Of a stretch of 64,000 nucleotides of DNA, positions 41,667 to 53,170 are shown piece by piece. The first letter of the stretch is position 1, and each line of letters starts with the position of its first letter. The stretch is from positions 71,552,714-71,616,713 of the forward strand of contig OX328099.1 in the NCBI GenBank assembly GCA_946811185.2, read 5' to 3'. Below the pieces are notes generated by a model. That model had not been told where the DNA came from, did not search any database, and was given only the letters and a program-made list of their open reading frames with translations. This stretch comes from Hippopus hippopus. Its lineage: Eukaryota > Mollusca > Bivalvia > Cardiida > Cardiidae. The position numbers and the translations under genes were made by a program.

Positions 41667-41888
41667 TTAACTCTTTACCAAACAGTACCCTGTTTTGACT
41701 GCTCAGAAGAAAAACACTTTCAAAAACGTTGTGGGAAAAGGAGAAATAACATAACCAGCTTTTTCTCCTTTACCCACAATGTTTTCCACCCTTCCAAAGA
41801 CAAATCTCATCATCTCAGTCAGATTATATCATCCATCTGCAAGTGCTTTCAATTGGGACAAATCTAAAATATGTTGCCTTGTAAAGAC
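41667..41888 (-). mobile_element. TTAA palindromic MITE
   Basis: Near full length; core ATAACATAACCAGCTTT. Confidence 0.78.
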
Positions 41889-41934
41889 AAAAATGGTTTA
41901 GCCAATATATCACATATATTGTTTCTTTTTTAAT

Positions 41935-42170
41935 TGGCGCTCTGTGTGTCTCAGTGATAAAGTGTAGGACTTGTAACCTTCAGGCCCCAGGTCTGAGCTT
42001 CACTGGAAGGACTAGGTTTTTCGAGGGAATGTCCTTGGGCAACAGCCCTAGTCTAGTACTGGTTAAACCCAGTACATCATGACTTTGTAAGCTGTTGCCA
42101 TGGTAAGACTGAAATAAGTTATAAATGTTGAAAGCAGTGTAAAAAAACATCATTCAATAAATCAGTCTGT
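41935..42170 (+). mobile_element. SINE family B
   Basis: The head is GTGTCTCAGTGATAAAGTG followed by GGACTTGTAACC. The body contains GTCCTTGGGCAACAGCC. The tail, GACTGAAATAAGTTATAAAT..CATTCAATAAATC, is like that of family A. Confidence 0.8.
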
Positions 42171-42182
42171 ACTTTCTAACTG

Positions 42183-42404
42183 GACCCTTTACCACACAAT
42201 GTCAACCTTTAATGACATGGGGAAGATCCCCCTTTTGAAAACATAGTGGGAAAAGGAGAAAATGCTGGTAATCAGCATTTTCTCCTTTTTCCATTATGTT
42301 TTCTACTCTATCAGTCACAAATTTCCCTATCTAAACCACATTTGTCATCTGCAAATGCTTTCAATTTGGACCAGTCTGATATTTTTCATCTGGTAAAGAG
42401 TTAG
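42183..42404 (-). mobile_element. TTAA palindromic MITE
   Basis: Core GCTGGTAATCAGC; left TTAA lost. Confidence 0.82.
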
Positions 42405-42460
42405 ACAAAGAATGCAATTTAAAATGGCATAAGAATACAGGGTCCTGGTTCTGCATTCAC

Positions 42461-42630
42461 CAACCATTCTTAAGAACATTCTTAGTCTTATTCTCAAGAA
42501 TTTTCTAAATTTAAAAGTAACACAAGTTCTGATTGACTAAACCGTTGGTTTATCCAATCAGAACTTCCGTTACTTCCTAATTCTCAAATAAGACAAAGAA
42601 TATTCTTAAGAATGGTTGGTGAATAGGGGC
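42461..42630. mobile_element. Foldback MITE, same family as 3684
   Basis: ATTCACCAACCATTCTTAAG and CTTAAGAATGGTTGGTGAAT are exact inverses. Confidence 0.82.
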
Positions 42631-42691
42631 CCTGATCCATAGAGAACCCCCTGGAAAGGCAACGACAATTATAACTTGTCTATGAAAAAAA

Positions 42692-42842
42692 GTTTTCCCA
42701 GTACCCTGGTATTACCTCCTTTACCCACAATGTTGTTCATCCTTTCAAAGACAAATCTCATCATTTGAGTCAAATTTATCTGTCATCTTCAAGTGCTTTC
42801 AATTGAGACAAGTCTAGAAGTTTTGTTACTTGGAAAAGACCA
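42692..42842 (-). mobile_element. TTAA palindromic MITE, right half
   Basis: Core remnant CCCTGGTATTACCTCC. Confidence 0.55.
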
Positions 42843-42884
42843 AACGGTTTAGCCAATCAGAAATAATGTTACTTTCACAATCAG

Positions 42885-43117
42885 GGTCCTGCATGGCTAA
42901 CTGGTAAAGTGTAGGACTTGTAACTTCGAGGGCCAAGGTTTAAGCCTCAAGGGAAGCACTGGGTTTTTTCAACGGAGTGTCCTTGGGCAAGACACTTCAG
43001 AGCCCTAGCCTATTACAGGTGAAACCCAGGATGTAAATGACTATGTGAGTTGTTGCTGCAATATGACTGAAATAATGTAGAAAGTGGCACAAAACACCAT
43101 TCAATCAATCAATCAAT
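42885..43117 (+). mobile_element. SINE family B
   Basis: The head is CATGGCTAACTGGTAAAGTG. The body has GTGTCCTTGGGCAAGACAC. The tail is CATTCAATCAATCAATCAA, immediately followed by a TTAA MITE. Confidence 0.82.
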
Positions 43118-43336
43118 TAACTCTTTACCAAACAACAAAATTTTAGACTGGTCCAATTTGAAAGCGCTTGCAGACAATAAAGAAATTACGCACAAATGAT
43201 GGGGTTTTTATGAGAAAGATCAGAAAACATGGAGGGAAAAGGAGAAAATGCTGGTAACCAGCATTTTTTTTCTTTTCTCACAATTTCTTCAATATGCCTC
43301 TTTCGTTAAAACTCATGGTTGCGTGGTACAGCGTTA
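43117..43336 (+). mobile_element. TTAA palindromic MITE
   Basis: Full length; inserted at the end of a family B SINE tail. Confidence 0.85.
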
Positions 43337-43371
43337 ATGTTCTTTGAATTAAGAATAAGACTCAGAATGCA

Positions 43372-43590
43372 AGTTAGCTCTTTCAGCGCCAAATAAACTG
43401 AACCTCTTTCGATGGCTCTAAATACAATCCATTGAAACTTACAAAGATTTTGATTGTATAGGCTTGACTTCACAAGCAGACGGTATAGATCAAAGATCAG
43501 ACTGCACATTCTGTGCAGTCTGATCTTGATCTATGCCATCTGCAAAAGTCACTGTTTTCGTCTATGGTGCCGAAAGGGTAGAATGGTTGG
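43372..43590. mobile_element. CTGCACA-core palindromic element, GGCGCC-end subfamily
   Basis: Ends TAGCTCTTTCAGCGCCA and TGGTGCCGAAAGGG; the inner stem has GGTATAGATC/GATCTATGCC. Confidence 0.82.
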
Positions 43591-43740
43591 TAAATAACAG
43601 CTCCTTACCAATATAAAACCCCCTGGTGGGGTGAGGCTAATTTATCAAAGCTGTAACAATTATAAGCTATCCATAGGAAAAATTCATTTTCCCAGTAAAC
43701 CCTGGTATTACAAATGTCAACAGTGTCAGGATAATCACAC

Positions 43741-43970
43741 TTAACTTATTTTCAGACGTCAAGAATCATAGACCCATCCAAATTGAAAAGATTTGCAGAC
43801 GACAATTTGAATGTGGCTCAAATGATGGAATTTGTCTTTGACAGGGTTGGTATCATTTTGGGAAAAACAGAAAATGCTGGTTACCAGCATTTTCTTCTTT
43901 TCCCGCAATATTTTTATAAGGCTTCTTCTGAAGGGTTGTTAAAAGTCAAGATTGTGTGGTAAAGAGTTAA
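43741..43970 (+). mobile_element. TTAA palindromic MITE
   Basis: Full length; shares TTAA with the next copy. Confidence 0.88.
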
Positions 43971-44196
43971 CTTATTATTATCAGACGACAAAACCATAGA
44001 CTCATCCAAATTGAAAGAATATGCAGACAACAAAATATGGCTCAAATAAACGTTAATGCTTCGAAAAGTTTAAAAAATCATTGTGGGAAAAGGAGAAAAT
44101 GCTGGTTACCAGTATTTTCTCCTTTTCCCACAATGTTTTCAAAAGCCTTTTTTTGCTCTGAGTAATAAAATATGGGTTTGTTAGGGAATGGGTTTA
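43967..44196 (+). mobile_element. TTAA palindromic MITE
   Basis: Head-to-tail with the previous copy and sharing its variant AACTTATT start. Confidence 0.85.
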
Positions 44197-44337
44197 TTTA
44201 TCATTCAATAACCTAGGGACCATGTGGATCAATAGTTTCATTAAAACAAAACTATGACTTCTATATATTCTACAGGTAGTATTAGCTGCTTTTGTGCACG
44301 GTGTAGTTTACGATGACCTAGAATTCAAACCTTTGCC

Positions 44338-44672
44338 CGGTTTCACGAAAAATTGTAAGTCTCTTATTTTGCTCAAATTTGCTAGCGGAAAGACACGTGT
44401 CACTTATATTACTCGATTTTAGTAACATTCTCAAATCCTGAGTTGACACTACGTATCAGACTCTACTCAGCCAAATAAACAGATTTAAGTCCATAATTTT
44501 GCTGATTTGAGTCTGGAACATGGTGTCAACTAAGGACTTAAGATTGTAACTTAAGTCTGTTAATTTTGGTGACATACATCTCAAATAACACATCCAACCT
44601 GAAGTCAGAAAATGAGTCTGTTAGCAGATTTGAGCAAAATAAGAGGTTCAAGTTTTTTCATGATGCTGGGAT
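44338..44672. mobile_element. Foldback element with ~48-base inverted ends
   Basis: The left end, CCGGTTTCACGAAAAATTG..CTCTTATTTTGCTCAAAT, is the inverse of the right end ATTTGAGCAAAATAAGAG..CATGATGCTGGG, with several mismatches. Confidence 0.75.
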
Positions 44673-45471
44673 CTGTTACTTGCCTGTATTACTCAATAAC
44701 CTAGGGACTATTTGAACAATAATAAGCAAACAAAAATTCTTGTTATCAAATTCTTCCCAAACTGTGTAGAATTAATAGATCTACTGTAAATACTGAAAAT
44801 CTTATGCTTTTTCATAATGTTTAGATAAAAGAACTGTAAGAATTGTATTTTTCGGACTGTCCCCTCAAAAGAATGTATGAGTGTTATGGGCAGTTTTTTA
44901 GGGGGATGGGGTGGGGTTGGAGGAAACAGTACCGTAGAATCTTAGCAAAGAAAAAGAATTATCTTTAATAAAGATAGATGGCATAAGAGATAGTGGGATA
45001 AATATTTAAATATTGAAGTAAAATAATGAAAAGTAACCGCAGAGAAATTGCCTTTTTTTTCCTAGTTGTTTTTCATTTTGTTTTAAAGTAGTATTGGGTC
45101 TTTGGGTAATGCTTTTGAAAATACCAAATTTCCAAATAGCACAAGAAAATATATCATTCTCTATTACATTAGTTTGCTATGGTATGAATCAAGGCCCCGG
45201 GGTACTGATGAGCGGTTGCAACGCGTCTTAATACTGATTTCATAAATGTGCAAGCAAATATGGCAGCACCGGAGGCCCGCAGAATAAATATGTGCACATT
45301 TTTTACCAATCGCAAATTACCAACTATTCATTCTTTATCAGTACCAAGGTATAGATCAAAAGCCAGCGCATTCAGCCAAGCCAAAAAAAAAATGGATACA
45401 GAAAATAACAGGAGGCATTAGCTGCACTTCTGCTAGATGGGAAAGCTTTAAATGACAATGAGTGGCCTTGA
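44673..45471. other. Unique stretch
   Basis: One of the longest repeat-free parts of the window; no exon was recognised. Confidence 0.5.
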
Positions 45472-45708
45472 TATAACCCTTTACCCTGTAAAGCACAATG
45501 CCGACTTTTAACTACCCTTGGAAATAAGCCTTTTGAAAACATTGTAGGAAAAGGAGAAAATGCTGATAACCAGCATTTTCTCCTTTTTCCACAATTTTTT
45601 CTTTCTTATCAAAGAACAATTGCACCATTTGAGCCACACTGAAACTGTCATCTGCTTATGCTTTCAATTAGATCAAGGCTAAAATTTTGTTGTCTGGTAA
45701 AGGGTTAA
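45472..45708 (-). mobile_element. TTAA palindromic MITE
   Basis: First of three copies joined through shared TTAA sites. Confidence 0.85.
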
Positions 45709-45792
45709 CCAAACAATCACAGGATTTAACGGCTCCATGGAACACTTTCAATTTGAACATGTCAAAATTATTGTAGTTTGGTAAAGAGTTAA
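45705..45792 (-). mobile_element. TTAA palindromic MITE, minimal 88-base form
   Basis: Both TTAA ends are kept; the whole hairpin is deleted between GGCTCCATGGAA and CACTTTCAATTTG. Confidence 0.78.
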
Positions 45793-46011
45793 CTTTTTAT
45801 GCCATGACAAATCTTAGGTTTGTCCAAATTAAAAGCATTTCCTGACAACAAATTCAGTATGGCTCAAATAAAGGATTTTTTTCTGAAAAATTAGAAAACA
45901 TTTGAGAAAAGGAGAAAATGCTGTTAACCAGCATTTTCTCCTTTTCCAAAAATGTTTCCAGAAGCCTCCTTCCTCAGAATTTAAAAATGAGCTTGTTTTG
46001 TATAGGGTTAA
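45789..46011 (+). mobile_element. TTAA palindromic MITE
   Basis: Third of the chain; core GCTGTTAACCAGC. Confidence 0.85.
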
Positions 46012-46132
46012 AGTCATTAATGCTATTAATTATATGGGGATAATTGTTTGTTTTGCTGTTAGAGCAAAATATAATTTCACCAAGTGAACACCCAAAATTG
46101 ATAGTTTCATGACTGAAATTATATTTAGGTCC

Positions 46133-46343
46133 TTAACCCTTTACCAAACAATCCTGTTTTTTAACAACCCTAAGGAAGAAGCCTTTTGAAACCAAAACTG
46201 GTAACCAGCATTATCTCCTCTTCCAATAAGGTTTTCTACTATATCAAAGACAAAGTCCATAATTTGGGCAACATTTAATGTGCCGTTTACAAATGATTTT
46301 ACTTTGGACAAGTTTATGTTTTTGCCGTGTGGATAAGAGTTAA
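46133..46343 (-). mobile_element. TTAA palindromic MITE, left hairpin arm lost
   Basis: GAAACCAAAACTGGTAACCA shows the deletion. Confidence 0.8.
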
Positions 46344-46345
46344 TT

Positions 46346-46635
46346 AAACACAGGGGCACCACATGCAGGTGCCAATGGTTGGCTACAGTAGCTTTTAGCA
46401 ATAGATTCATGAAGTATATAGTTGATATAGGGGATTAACTGTGTCAAAATGAAATTGATTGTTACCTGTACCTGTTGTTTGGGCTCCTTTTTTGATAGTA
46501 AACAACTTATCCAAGTTTGAAGTGAGTATCATCAGTAATGACAAAGATATACAATGTCAAAGTTTTTGCACAAAGATAATCAAGGGCTATGACAATACCT
46601 TGGCTTTTTCTTTGAGAATAGCTAAGCAAGAAACA
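46346..46635 (+). mobile_element. Type E element, diverged
   Basis: It starts GGGGCACCACATGCAGGTGC and ends AATAGCTAAGCAAGAAA. Confidence 0.55.
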
Positions 46636-46639
46636 TTTT

Positions 46640-47506
46640 TCCTTTTTTGTGGTATTTGTCGAAGACAATACCACTATGAGTTCAATATTGAATTTCGAAG
46701 ACCATGTATCGATAATCGTATTTTGTGCAAAGCCGAAGGAAATAAACCCAATTAAACTCAATTTTTCTCAGACAAATAAGTTTTTCGGTAGCACTCAGAT
46801 ATGTAATTGGAAATGGCATGTTAAAATACACTGGGTGAGGCCATCGATCGTGAAAATATTAATTCTTGATTGAAAATAGCTTCACTCGCCCATATCTTTC
46901 TATTGGCGCAATGATATATACAAAATTTGTCTACTGATCGCTTGGTCCTGGGCTTTTTCGTTCCAGAACCAGTTCGTCCCATGGCTTGTTCGTCCCATGA
47001 TTGTGCGCTACTCCATTTGATTGGGCATGAATATTTATATATCGAAATAATTTATTTTAATGTTGGGAATTAAATGTTAACGGCCAAATATATTTCAAAA
47101 TCATAGTTTTCAGTTACAAACTTAATTTTATTTGATATATTCACATGGTTTCTATCCATCATGCATCCTGTTGTCAAGGGACGTTACTCCTGACTCCTCC
47201 TAATGATCAATGGGAGACCACCAATACACAAATAATCCTAATTTTGTCGTGAGTACACTCCCTTCAATGAAAAAAGTATTCATTTGCTTCGTAGGTTGAC
47301 TTTCAAGCCAATATTTGAATAATATTTCTCCTTTTCTTTCAAATTATTAATTCCACACATAGGTTTCCTTGACAAATACCACTTCAGTGTTCTCAGCGCT
47401 TTGATTTTACGTGCTGTAATCTAACCAAAATGAACACTTAACATTCTACTAAATGGATTTCTGCGGGAAAAACTAGAAATTTCATCAGTATCTTCAACTC
47501 TTTTCT
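46640..47506. other. Unique stretch
   Basis: Short frames only; TCGTCCCATG occurs twice near 46975-46998. Confidence 0.5.
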
Positions 47507-47719
47507 TTAATCCTTTACCAAACAATCCCTGGTTTTTACAACCCTGAGGTAGAAGCCTTTTGAAAACATTTTGGGAAAAGGAGAAAATGCTGGTAACCAG
47601 CATTTTCTCCTTTTTCCACAATGTTTTCTACCCTGCTGGAAACAAATTTCAAATTTTGTCGTCTGCAAGTGCTTTCAATTTGGACCAGTCTAAAATTTTG
47701 TCGTTTGGTAAAGGGTTAA
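47507..47719 (-). mobile_element. TTAA palindromic MITE
   Basis: TTAA at both ends; short deletion in the right arm. Confidence 0.88.
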
Positions 47720-47927
47720 AAGATGACCAATTTTCTCATTTGTCTGAAATGAAAGCATTTGCTGACCAAATTTTAAAATAAGTTCCAAAGATTGGATCTG
47801 GATCTTTCGTTGAAAAACATTGTGGGAAAAGGGGGCAAATGCTTGTTTGCAGCACATTCTCCTTGTCTCACAATATAAACACTTTCTCAGGGTGGTCAAA
47901 ACTCTGAATTTATTTGGTAAACGGTTC
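47720..47927 (+). mobile_element. TTAA palindromic MITE, diverged
   Basis: The core is ATGCTTGTTTGCAGCA. Confidence 0.72.
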
Positions 47928-48152
47928 CCCCTTTACTACACAATCCTGACTTTAATGACCCTGAGAAAGAAGGCTTATGAAAGCGTTGTGGGACAAAAGA
48001 GAAAATGCTGGTAATGAGCATTTTCTCCTTTTTCCTCCAATGTTTTCTATCCTTTCAAACACAATTTTAGTTCTTGTGTCACATTCATTTTGTCATCTGC
48101 AAATGCTTTGAATTTGGAAAATTCTAGATTTTGTCATTTGATAAAGGAGTAA
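47928..48152 (-). mobile_element. TTAA palindromic MITE
   Basis: The core is GCTGGTAATGAGC; left TTAA lost. Confidence 0.78.
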
Positions 48153-48249
48153 TTCAGCATGACAACAGCCAAAATATGCAATGGGGCTGCATTGGGATAC
48201 AAAACTGCATGAGCAGTGAACTTTAAGTGAAATCATTATGTAATAATCT

Positions 48250-48342
48250 ACTGACATTTTTCTGGAAACGCCATATTACTGAAGTAATGTTGATAATGGC
48301 ACTAAAGACCATTCAAACAAACAAACAAACAAACAAACACAA
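48250..48342 (+). mobile_element. SINE family A, 3' fragment with (ACAA)n tail
   Basis: 'ACTGAAGTAATGTTGATAAT' leads into five copies of CAAA/ACAA at 48316-48342. Confidence 0.6.
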
Positions 48343-48563
48343 ACTGAAATTTTCAATAATACATAGTATAGAATGTTAAAATTATCAATACTAGAACCAT
48401 TTGGGATGAAAAATGGAGGCAAATATCAAAATTACAGGAAAAAATAGGAAACCTTGGGAATATAAAAATGTTTGAAAGAAAAAAAAGAATATAAGAAAAA
48501 TACGAAAAACAGGAATTCCTTGACAGCCTGTGAAATGAACTGTCAGCTAATTGGGGACTAAGT

Positions 48564-48796
48564 TTAACTCCTTACCAAAAGACAGAATTTTAGACTTGTC
48601 CAAATTGAAAGCATTTACAGAAGACAACGTAAATGTGATTAAAAAATTTACAGAACTGCATTTAGAAGGGTAGAAAAAATTTTGGAATACTGAAGAAAAT
48701 GCTGGTTTAACAGCATTTTCTCTTTTTCCCACAATGTTTTCTAAAGGTATTTTTCTCATGGTCGTTAAATCTCGGGATTGAGTGGTAAAGTTTTAA
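48564..48796 (+). mobile_element. TTAA palindromic MITE
   Basis: TTAA at both ends; core GCTGGTTTAACAGC. Confidence 0.82.
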
Positions 48797-48799
48797 CGT

Positions 48800-48985
48800 T
48801 CTAGGAAATTAGACTTTTGAAAACACTGTCGGAAAAGGAGAAAATGCTGATGACCAGCATTTTCTCCTTTTCCCACAGTGTTTTCAAACCTTTCAGAAAT
48901 ATCCAATTATTTCAGCCACATTCAATTTGTTGTCTGCAATTTTTTTTAAAAGGCCATTTTCCTTGAGTGCTGTGTGGTAAATAAA
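48800..48985 (-). mobile_element. TTAA palindromic MITE, left end lost
   Basis: The core ATGCTGATGACCAGCAT is a near-palindrome. Confidence 0.72.
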
Positions 48986-49067
48986 AGGCTTTAAGAAAAA
49001 GATCTACAATAAAAAATTACCTACAAATGATGGAGTAAATGGTTTAATTGTCTGTTTGTACTGGAGT

Positions 49068-49290
49068 CTAACATCATTTTTACAGAGGTCAGTGCACCTA
49101 CATATGTGTTTCCTAGCTTTCTCACACCAGTACTGACATAACTTTCAAAGCCACTGACTACTTTTCTCACATGCATCAGACGTGAGAGGCCAAAAATCGC
49201 AGAAAAGAAAGTTTGCCTCAACAAGGTATCCAACTTCCAACAACCATGTAACGAGACAGATACACTAACCACTGACATACCTGGCTGGGC
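49068..49290 (-). mobile_element. SINE family C
   Basis: It shares CATATGTGTTTCCTAGCTTT, TCTCACACCAGTACTGA and GAAAGTTTGCCTCAACA with the copy at 36680. The tRNA-like head is at 49245-49290. Confidence 0.72.
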
Positions 49291-49311
49291 AATGCAGTAA
49301 ATGGCCTCTGA

Positions 49312-49527
49312 TTAACCCATAGAGCACAAAAAAAACCCCAACTGACATTTCCATTCCCCTGAAAAAGGGACCATAATAAGAGCAATATCAAGGTGACTAT
49401 TGTCCAGAATGCCCCTGAAAAGCAGACAGTGTTGATCAAGATCAGACTGCACGTTCTGTGCAGTCTGATCTTGATCTACACTGTCCGCAAAGGCAACTGT
49501 AGTTGTGAAAGGTGCATTAAGGGTTAA
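49312..49527. mobile_element. CTGCACA-core palindromic element, full length
   Basis: TTAA at both ends. AGTGTTGATCAAGATCAGAC and GTCTGATCTTGATCTACACT make the stem. Confidence 0.85.
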
Positions 49528-49714
49528 AATGCAATCACCAATTGTTTCTATTTTCCCATAATTCTGCAGCTCTGACGTAATACATAGATTTGATCAAAGA
49601 TTGGGAGAGAAAAAAAAATCAACAATTAATCAAGAGGATAGACAGACTATTAACAATTAGGTAGTTTTAGGCACGGCTAATCTCATCATATAAAACTTAT
49701 ACTGCATTATTGAT

Positions 49715-50062
49715 TTCTATTCTACTGTGTTTAACACCCTTTTCAACATCATTTCAGTTATTGTTGTGGTCGGCAGATCTATCCATGCTTTCCTGGAGTT
49801 TCTTTTACCAGCGCTTAGCACAATATTCTTCTCAAGTCACAGGCTCCTTTCCCACCTAACCACCGTCAAAACAATGATTTGCGGGGACAGAGAAATTAAT
49901 CAAGTCACAATGACTACCACCAATCCTCTGAAATTAATCAAGTCACAATGACTACCACCAATCCTCTGAAAGTCTCAAATTCGCTGAGCTAGGGATTCAA
50001 ACCACCAATCACCTGTTCTCAAGTCCTGTGCACTACCAACTGCCCTACCAGGGCTTGGTTTA
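49715..50062 (-). mobile_element. SINE family A with internal 38-base duplication
   Basis: 'GAAATTAATCAAGTCACAAT' and the following ACTACCACCAATCCTCT occur twice in a row (about 49892-49970). The head includes GCACTACCAACTGCCCTACC. Confidence 0.82.
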
Positions 50063-50094
50063 CCGGTATATTGAATGGAAGAAGGTTCTATACT

Positions 50095-50195
50095 CTGTAT
50101 GATGTAGGCAAGAAAAGGCAGTTTTGCAGGAAATGTAGGTCAAGATCAGACAACATGGAATGAGGAGTCTCAGATCTTGGATTTACACTGTCTTA
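50095..50195. mobile_element. CTGCACA-core palindromic element, diverged
   Basis: GGTCAAGATCAGACAACATG remains of one arm. Confidence 0.5.
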
Positions 50196-50271
50196 TATTT
50201 AGTGAGATCCTTTGGCAAGAGTGGCCTTGCACCTAAATTTGAGTCTTTCATTTATTTTGCTTACACTAGAT

Positions 50272-50470
50272 AAACTCTGTTCCAGACGACACTATTTCAG
50301 ACTTGTCCAAATTGAAAGCATTGCAGACGACAAATTAGATGAAGCTGAAATGATGAGAGTTGTACTTGGAAGGGCAGAAAACATTGTTGGAAAAGGAGAA
50401 AATGCTAGTTACCAGCATTTTCTCTTTTGCCCACATTGTTTTCAAAAGCTTTCTTTCTTCTGGTCCTTAA
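50272..50470 (+). mobile_element. TTAA palindromic MITE
   Basis: The right TTAA is shared with the next copy. Confidence 0.78.
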
Positions 50471-50695
50471 CTCTTTACCAAACAATCCCTGGTTTTCACG
50501 ACTCCGTGAAAGAAGCCTTTTGAAAACATAGTGGGAAAAGGAGAAAATGCTAGTAACCAGCATTTTCTCCTTTTCCCACAATGTTTTCTATCCTTCCTAA
50601 AACAAATTTCAATTTTTGTGTCACTTTAATTTTGTCGTCTGCTAATGCTTTCAATTTTGAACAGTCTAAACTTTTGTTGTCTGGTAAAGAGTTAA
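50467..50695 (-). mobile_element. TTAA palindromic MITE
   Basis: Full length. Confidence 0.9.
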
Positions 50696-50754
50696 AACTA
50701 GGGACTGTGTTGTAAAGGATTTATAAATGAAATGCACAATCTAACAGTGTGTTC

Positions 50755-50900
50755 AACAGATGGAGATATTACAATTTCGAGGTTGTTTGTGTCAAAATAT
50801 CTGGCAAAGTAGTCTCATTGTAGATCCAAAATCAGACTGCAGCTTCTGTGCAGTCTAGTCTTGGTTTATACTGTCCGAAAAAGCAACAGAGGAAAGTACT
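50755..50900. mobile_element. CTGCACA-core palindromic element
   Basis: The core is CAGACTGCAGCTTCTGTGCA. Confidence 0.65.
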
Positions 50901-50944
50901 GAATAGTGATGGCTAATTTTCGCCCTCACGTCTAGTCTGTATAC

Positions 50945-51034
50945 TGCATTTCATAACAGTCTATTTGGGGACAGTGTGGGTCAAGATCAGACTGTGTATG
51001 AGGTTGAGTCTGATCTTAATTTATGTATGAGGCA
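50945..51034. mobile_element. CTGCACA-core palindromic element, diverged
   Basis: GACAGTGTGGGTCAAGATCA and TCTGATCTTAATTTATG remain. Confidence 0.55.
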
Positions 51035-51292
51035 TGCTCTGACAAAAAGGGGCTTAATGCATTTCCGTGATGCAGTATACCAAGAAAGTCATCATAATAT
51101 GACCATGGATCCATAAAATCCATTTTGCCTTTCAACCCACTGCCTCATGAGGTAGAATTGTGCTTGAACATGCAGAAAATGTACAAATAGCAAAAAGTTT
51201 TGATTCATGTCAGCCTGCGTGGACTGCGCAGGCTGATATGAATCAATACTTTTTGCAGATGCATTAAGCCCCCTTTTCACTGGCTCATATAT
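51022..51292 (-). mobile_element. CAGCCTG-hairpin element, full length
   Basis: TTCATGTCAGCCTGCGTGGA and CTGCGCAGGCTGATATGAA make the hairpin. Confidence 0.78.
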
Positions 51293-51780
51293 TTTTGAGA
51301 ATTAAAAAATACCTTAAATTTGCCAGTTTTGGGTCTGTTTTCAGGGACTCAAAATGTTTTTTTGTTTACCACGCATTCCAAAGATTAAATAGTTATGAGG
51401 CTGACTATACTTCAGTCAGTCTACGTGATAGGGTTTTTGACTTATGACCACTTCCTTGTCGGTAAAATCAATTGCAAAGTTCAGAAGCACCGAAAGCCCA
51501 TGAAACGTATCGGTTATTTCCATTTTCGGTCTGTAATTATACAGACAATGAGCCCCAATCTCATCATAAATAATAATTCCACTTTTTTCTTATTTCAGTC
51601 TCAATATTGTGTCGGAGCATCATGAACAGTCTGCTATGAAGACGCATGGTAAAGCAAATTGATTACCATCATTTCTTTCCAGAGGAGGAAAATAGGAAAA
51701 TAATTTTCAAGGATTGGTAAGCTAGATGAATTCCCTTTTTAATAGTGAGAAATTTCTCTACTTCTTACCTAAATCCTAAT
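51293..51780. other. Unique stretch
   Basis: No exon, repeat or long frame was recognised. Confidence 0.5.
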
Positions 51781-52009
51781 TTAACTCTTTACCACACAAT
51801 CCTGAGTTTTAACGACCCTGAGGAAGAAGACTTTTGAAAAGTCTGTGCGAAAAGGAGAAAATGTTGGTAACCAGCATTTTCTCCTTTTCCCACAATCTTT
51901 TCTCCCCTTCCACGGATAAATCCAATTATTTGCAACACATTTAGTTTGTCCTCTCTAAATGCTTTGAATTTGAACTAGTCTAAGAATTTGTTGTTTGGTA
52001 CAGAGTTAA
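51781..52009 (-). mobile_element. TTAA palindromic MITE
   Basis: Full length; the 50 bases before it resemble those before the copy at 52402. Confidence 0.9.
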
Positions 52010-52401
52010 AGCTCCTATATGGACCTAAAGTAAACAATGCAGTGTTAAAACACATTTGAATTTAAATAGTATGGTACTCATGATAAAGATTACAATATGT
52101 TATGGTACAGTTGGTTAAAGTGTTAGTAGCTGGCAGAAAAAATGAACTTTAAAACCAGGTAAATTGTAAACAATAGATAGAGCAACCTGGCAACTTTTGA
52201 CCTTGTCTTAATACTCATTTTCCTGCCAGTGAATACTTGGATCTACCATACAATAACAGATTGTGATCTTCACATTCATATCCATACTTTTAAATGGTAT
52301 GATTTAAATCTAAATGTATTTTACAAATGCTTTGTCTACTATGGCTGCTACTGGGGCTTTAAATGTGAGAAAGTTCTATACTTCTTACACTCTTTCCTAA
52401 T

Positions 52402-52500
52402 TTAACTCTTTACCAAACAATCTCATCTTTTGAAGGCCTTGGTAAGAAAGGCTTTAGGAAACACTGTGAGGAAGGGAGAAAACGCTGGAAACCATCATGA
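52402..52500 (-). mobile_element. TTAA palindromic MITE, left half
   Basis: Ends in the core at CGCTGGAAACCATCATG. Confidence 0.65.
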
Positions 52501-52554
52501 GGTGTGTTACTTTATACATTTATATTGAAACAAGACTACTTTTTAAAATGGTTG

Positions 52555-52740
52555 TTAAATACAAGCCCGGGTCCGGGCACTACTTTTCTTCTGCAATTAG
52601 GAATGATCAAGAGGTCAATAGGTCAAAAGTAAATGTCACAGTAAAATGTATAATTGACCCCTATTGATTTTGAGGTCAAAGGTCAAGGTCATAATGACTC
52701 TAAATTTACTCAGTAATAATTTCTTCTTTTGACAAGACAA
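52555..52740 (+). other. Unclassified stretch with AAGCCCGGGTCCGGGC hairpin
   Basis: A short hairpin is followed by 'GAGGTCAAAGGTCAAGGTC', wording like that in Helentron-like units. No boundaries are resolved. Confidence 0.3.
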
Positions 52741-52775
52741 TGTAAAATAGAAATAAGGATACTAAATAGAATATA

Positions 52776-52982
52776 TTAACCTTTTACCAAACAACAGAAT
52801 TTACACTCATCTTCTTTGAAAGTATGAGCAGGTGAAATTTAAAGTGTGGTTCAAATTCAGACATGTTTATTCTAATGGCCACAACCTATTTGCTGGCAAA
52901 TTTACCACCATCTATTTTTCATAAAGATATTTCTTTTCTGTCAATATGGGCTAAATTTTTCATCTGGCTGATATAGAGTTAA
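52776..52982 (+). mobile_element. Possible ancient TTAA MITE without hairpin
   Basis: TTAACCTTTTACCAAACAAC begins it and GATATAGAGTTAA ends it. The middle does not resemble the family. Confidence 0.4.
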
Positions 52983-53170
52983 CATTAGAGATTAGTGGGC
53001 ATGGCAGTCAACTAGTCATCACAAATTTTCTTTGGTTGCTATGGTGATATGAGTTCTATGAGAGATTTACAGTATTTAGTAATCTTTTCAAATATCTTGA
53101 CATTTCTCCATTTGTTGCAATGTCTGCAAGGTGAAAAGCATCAATCACAGCCTAAATACTAGTGTTCACT

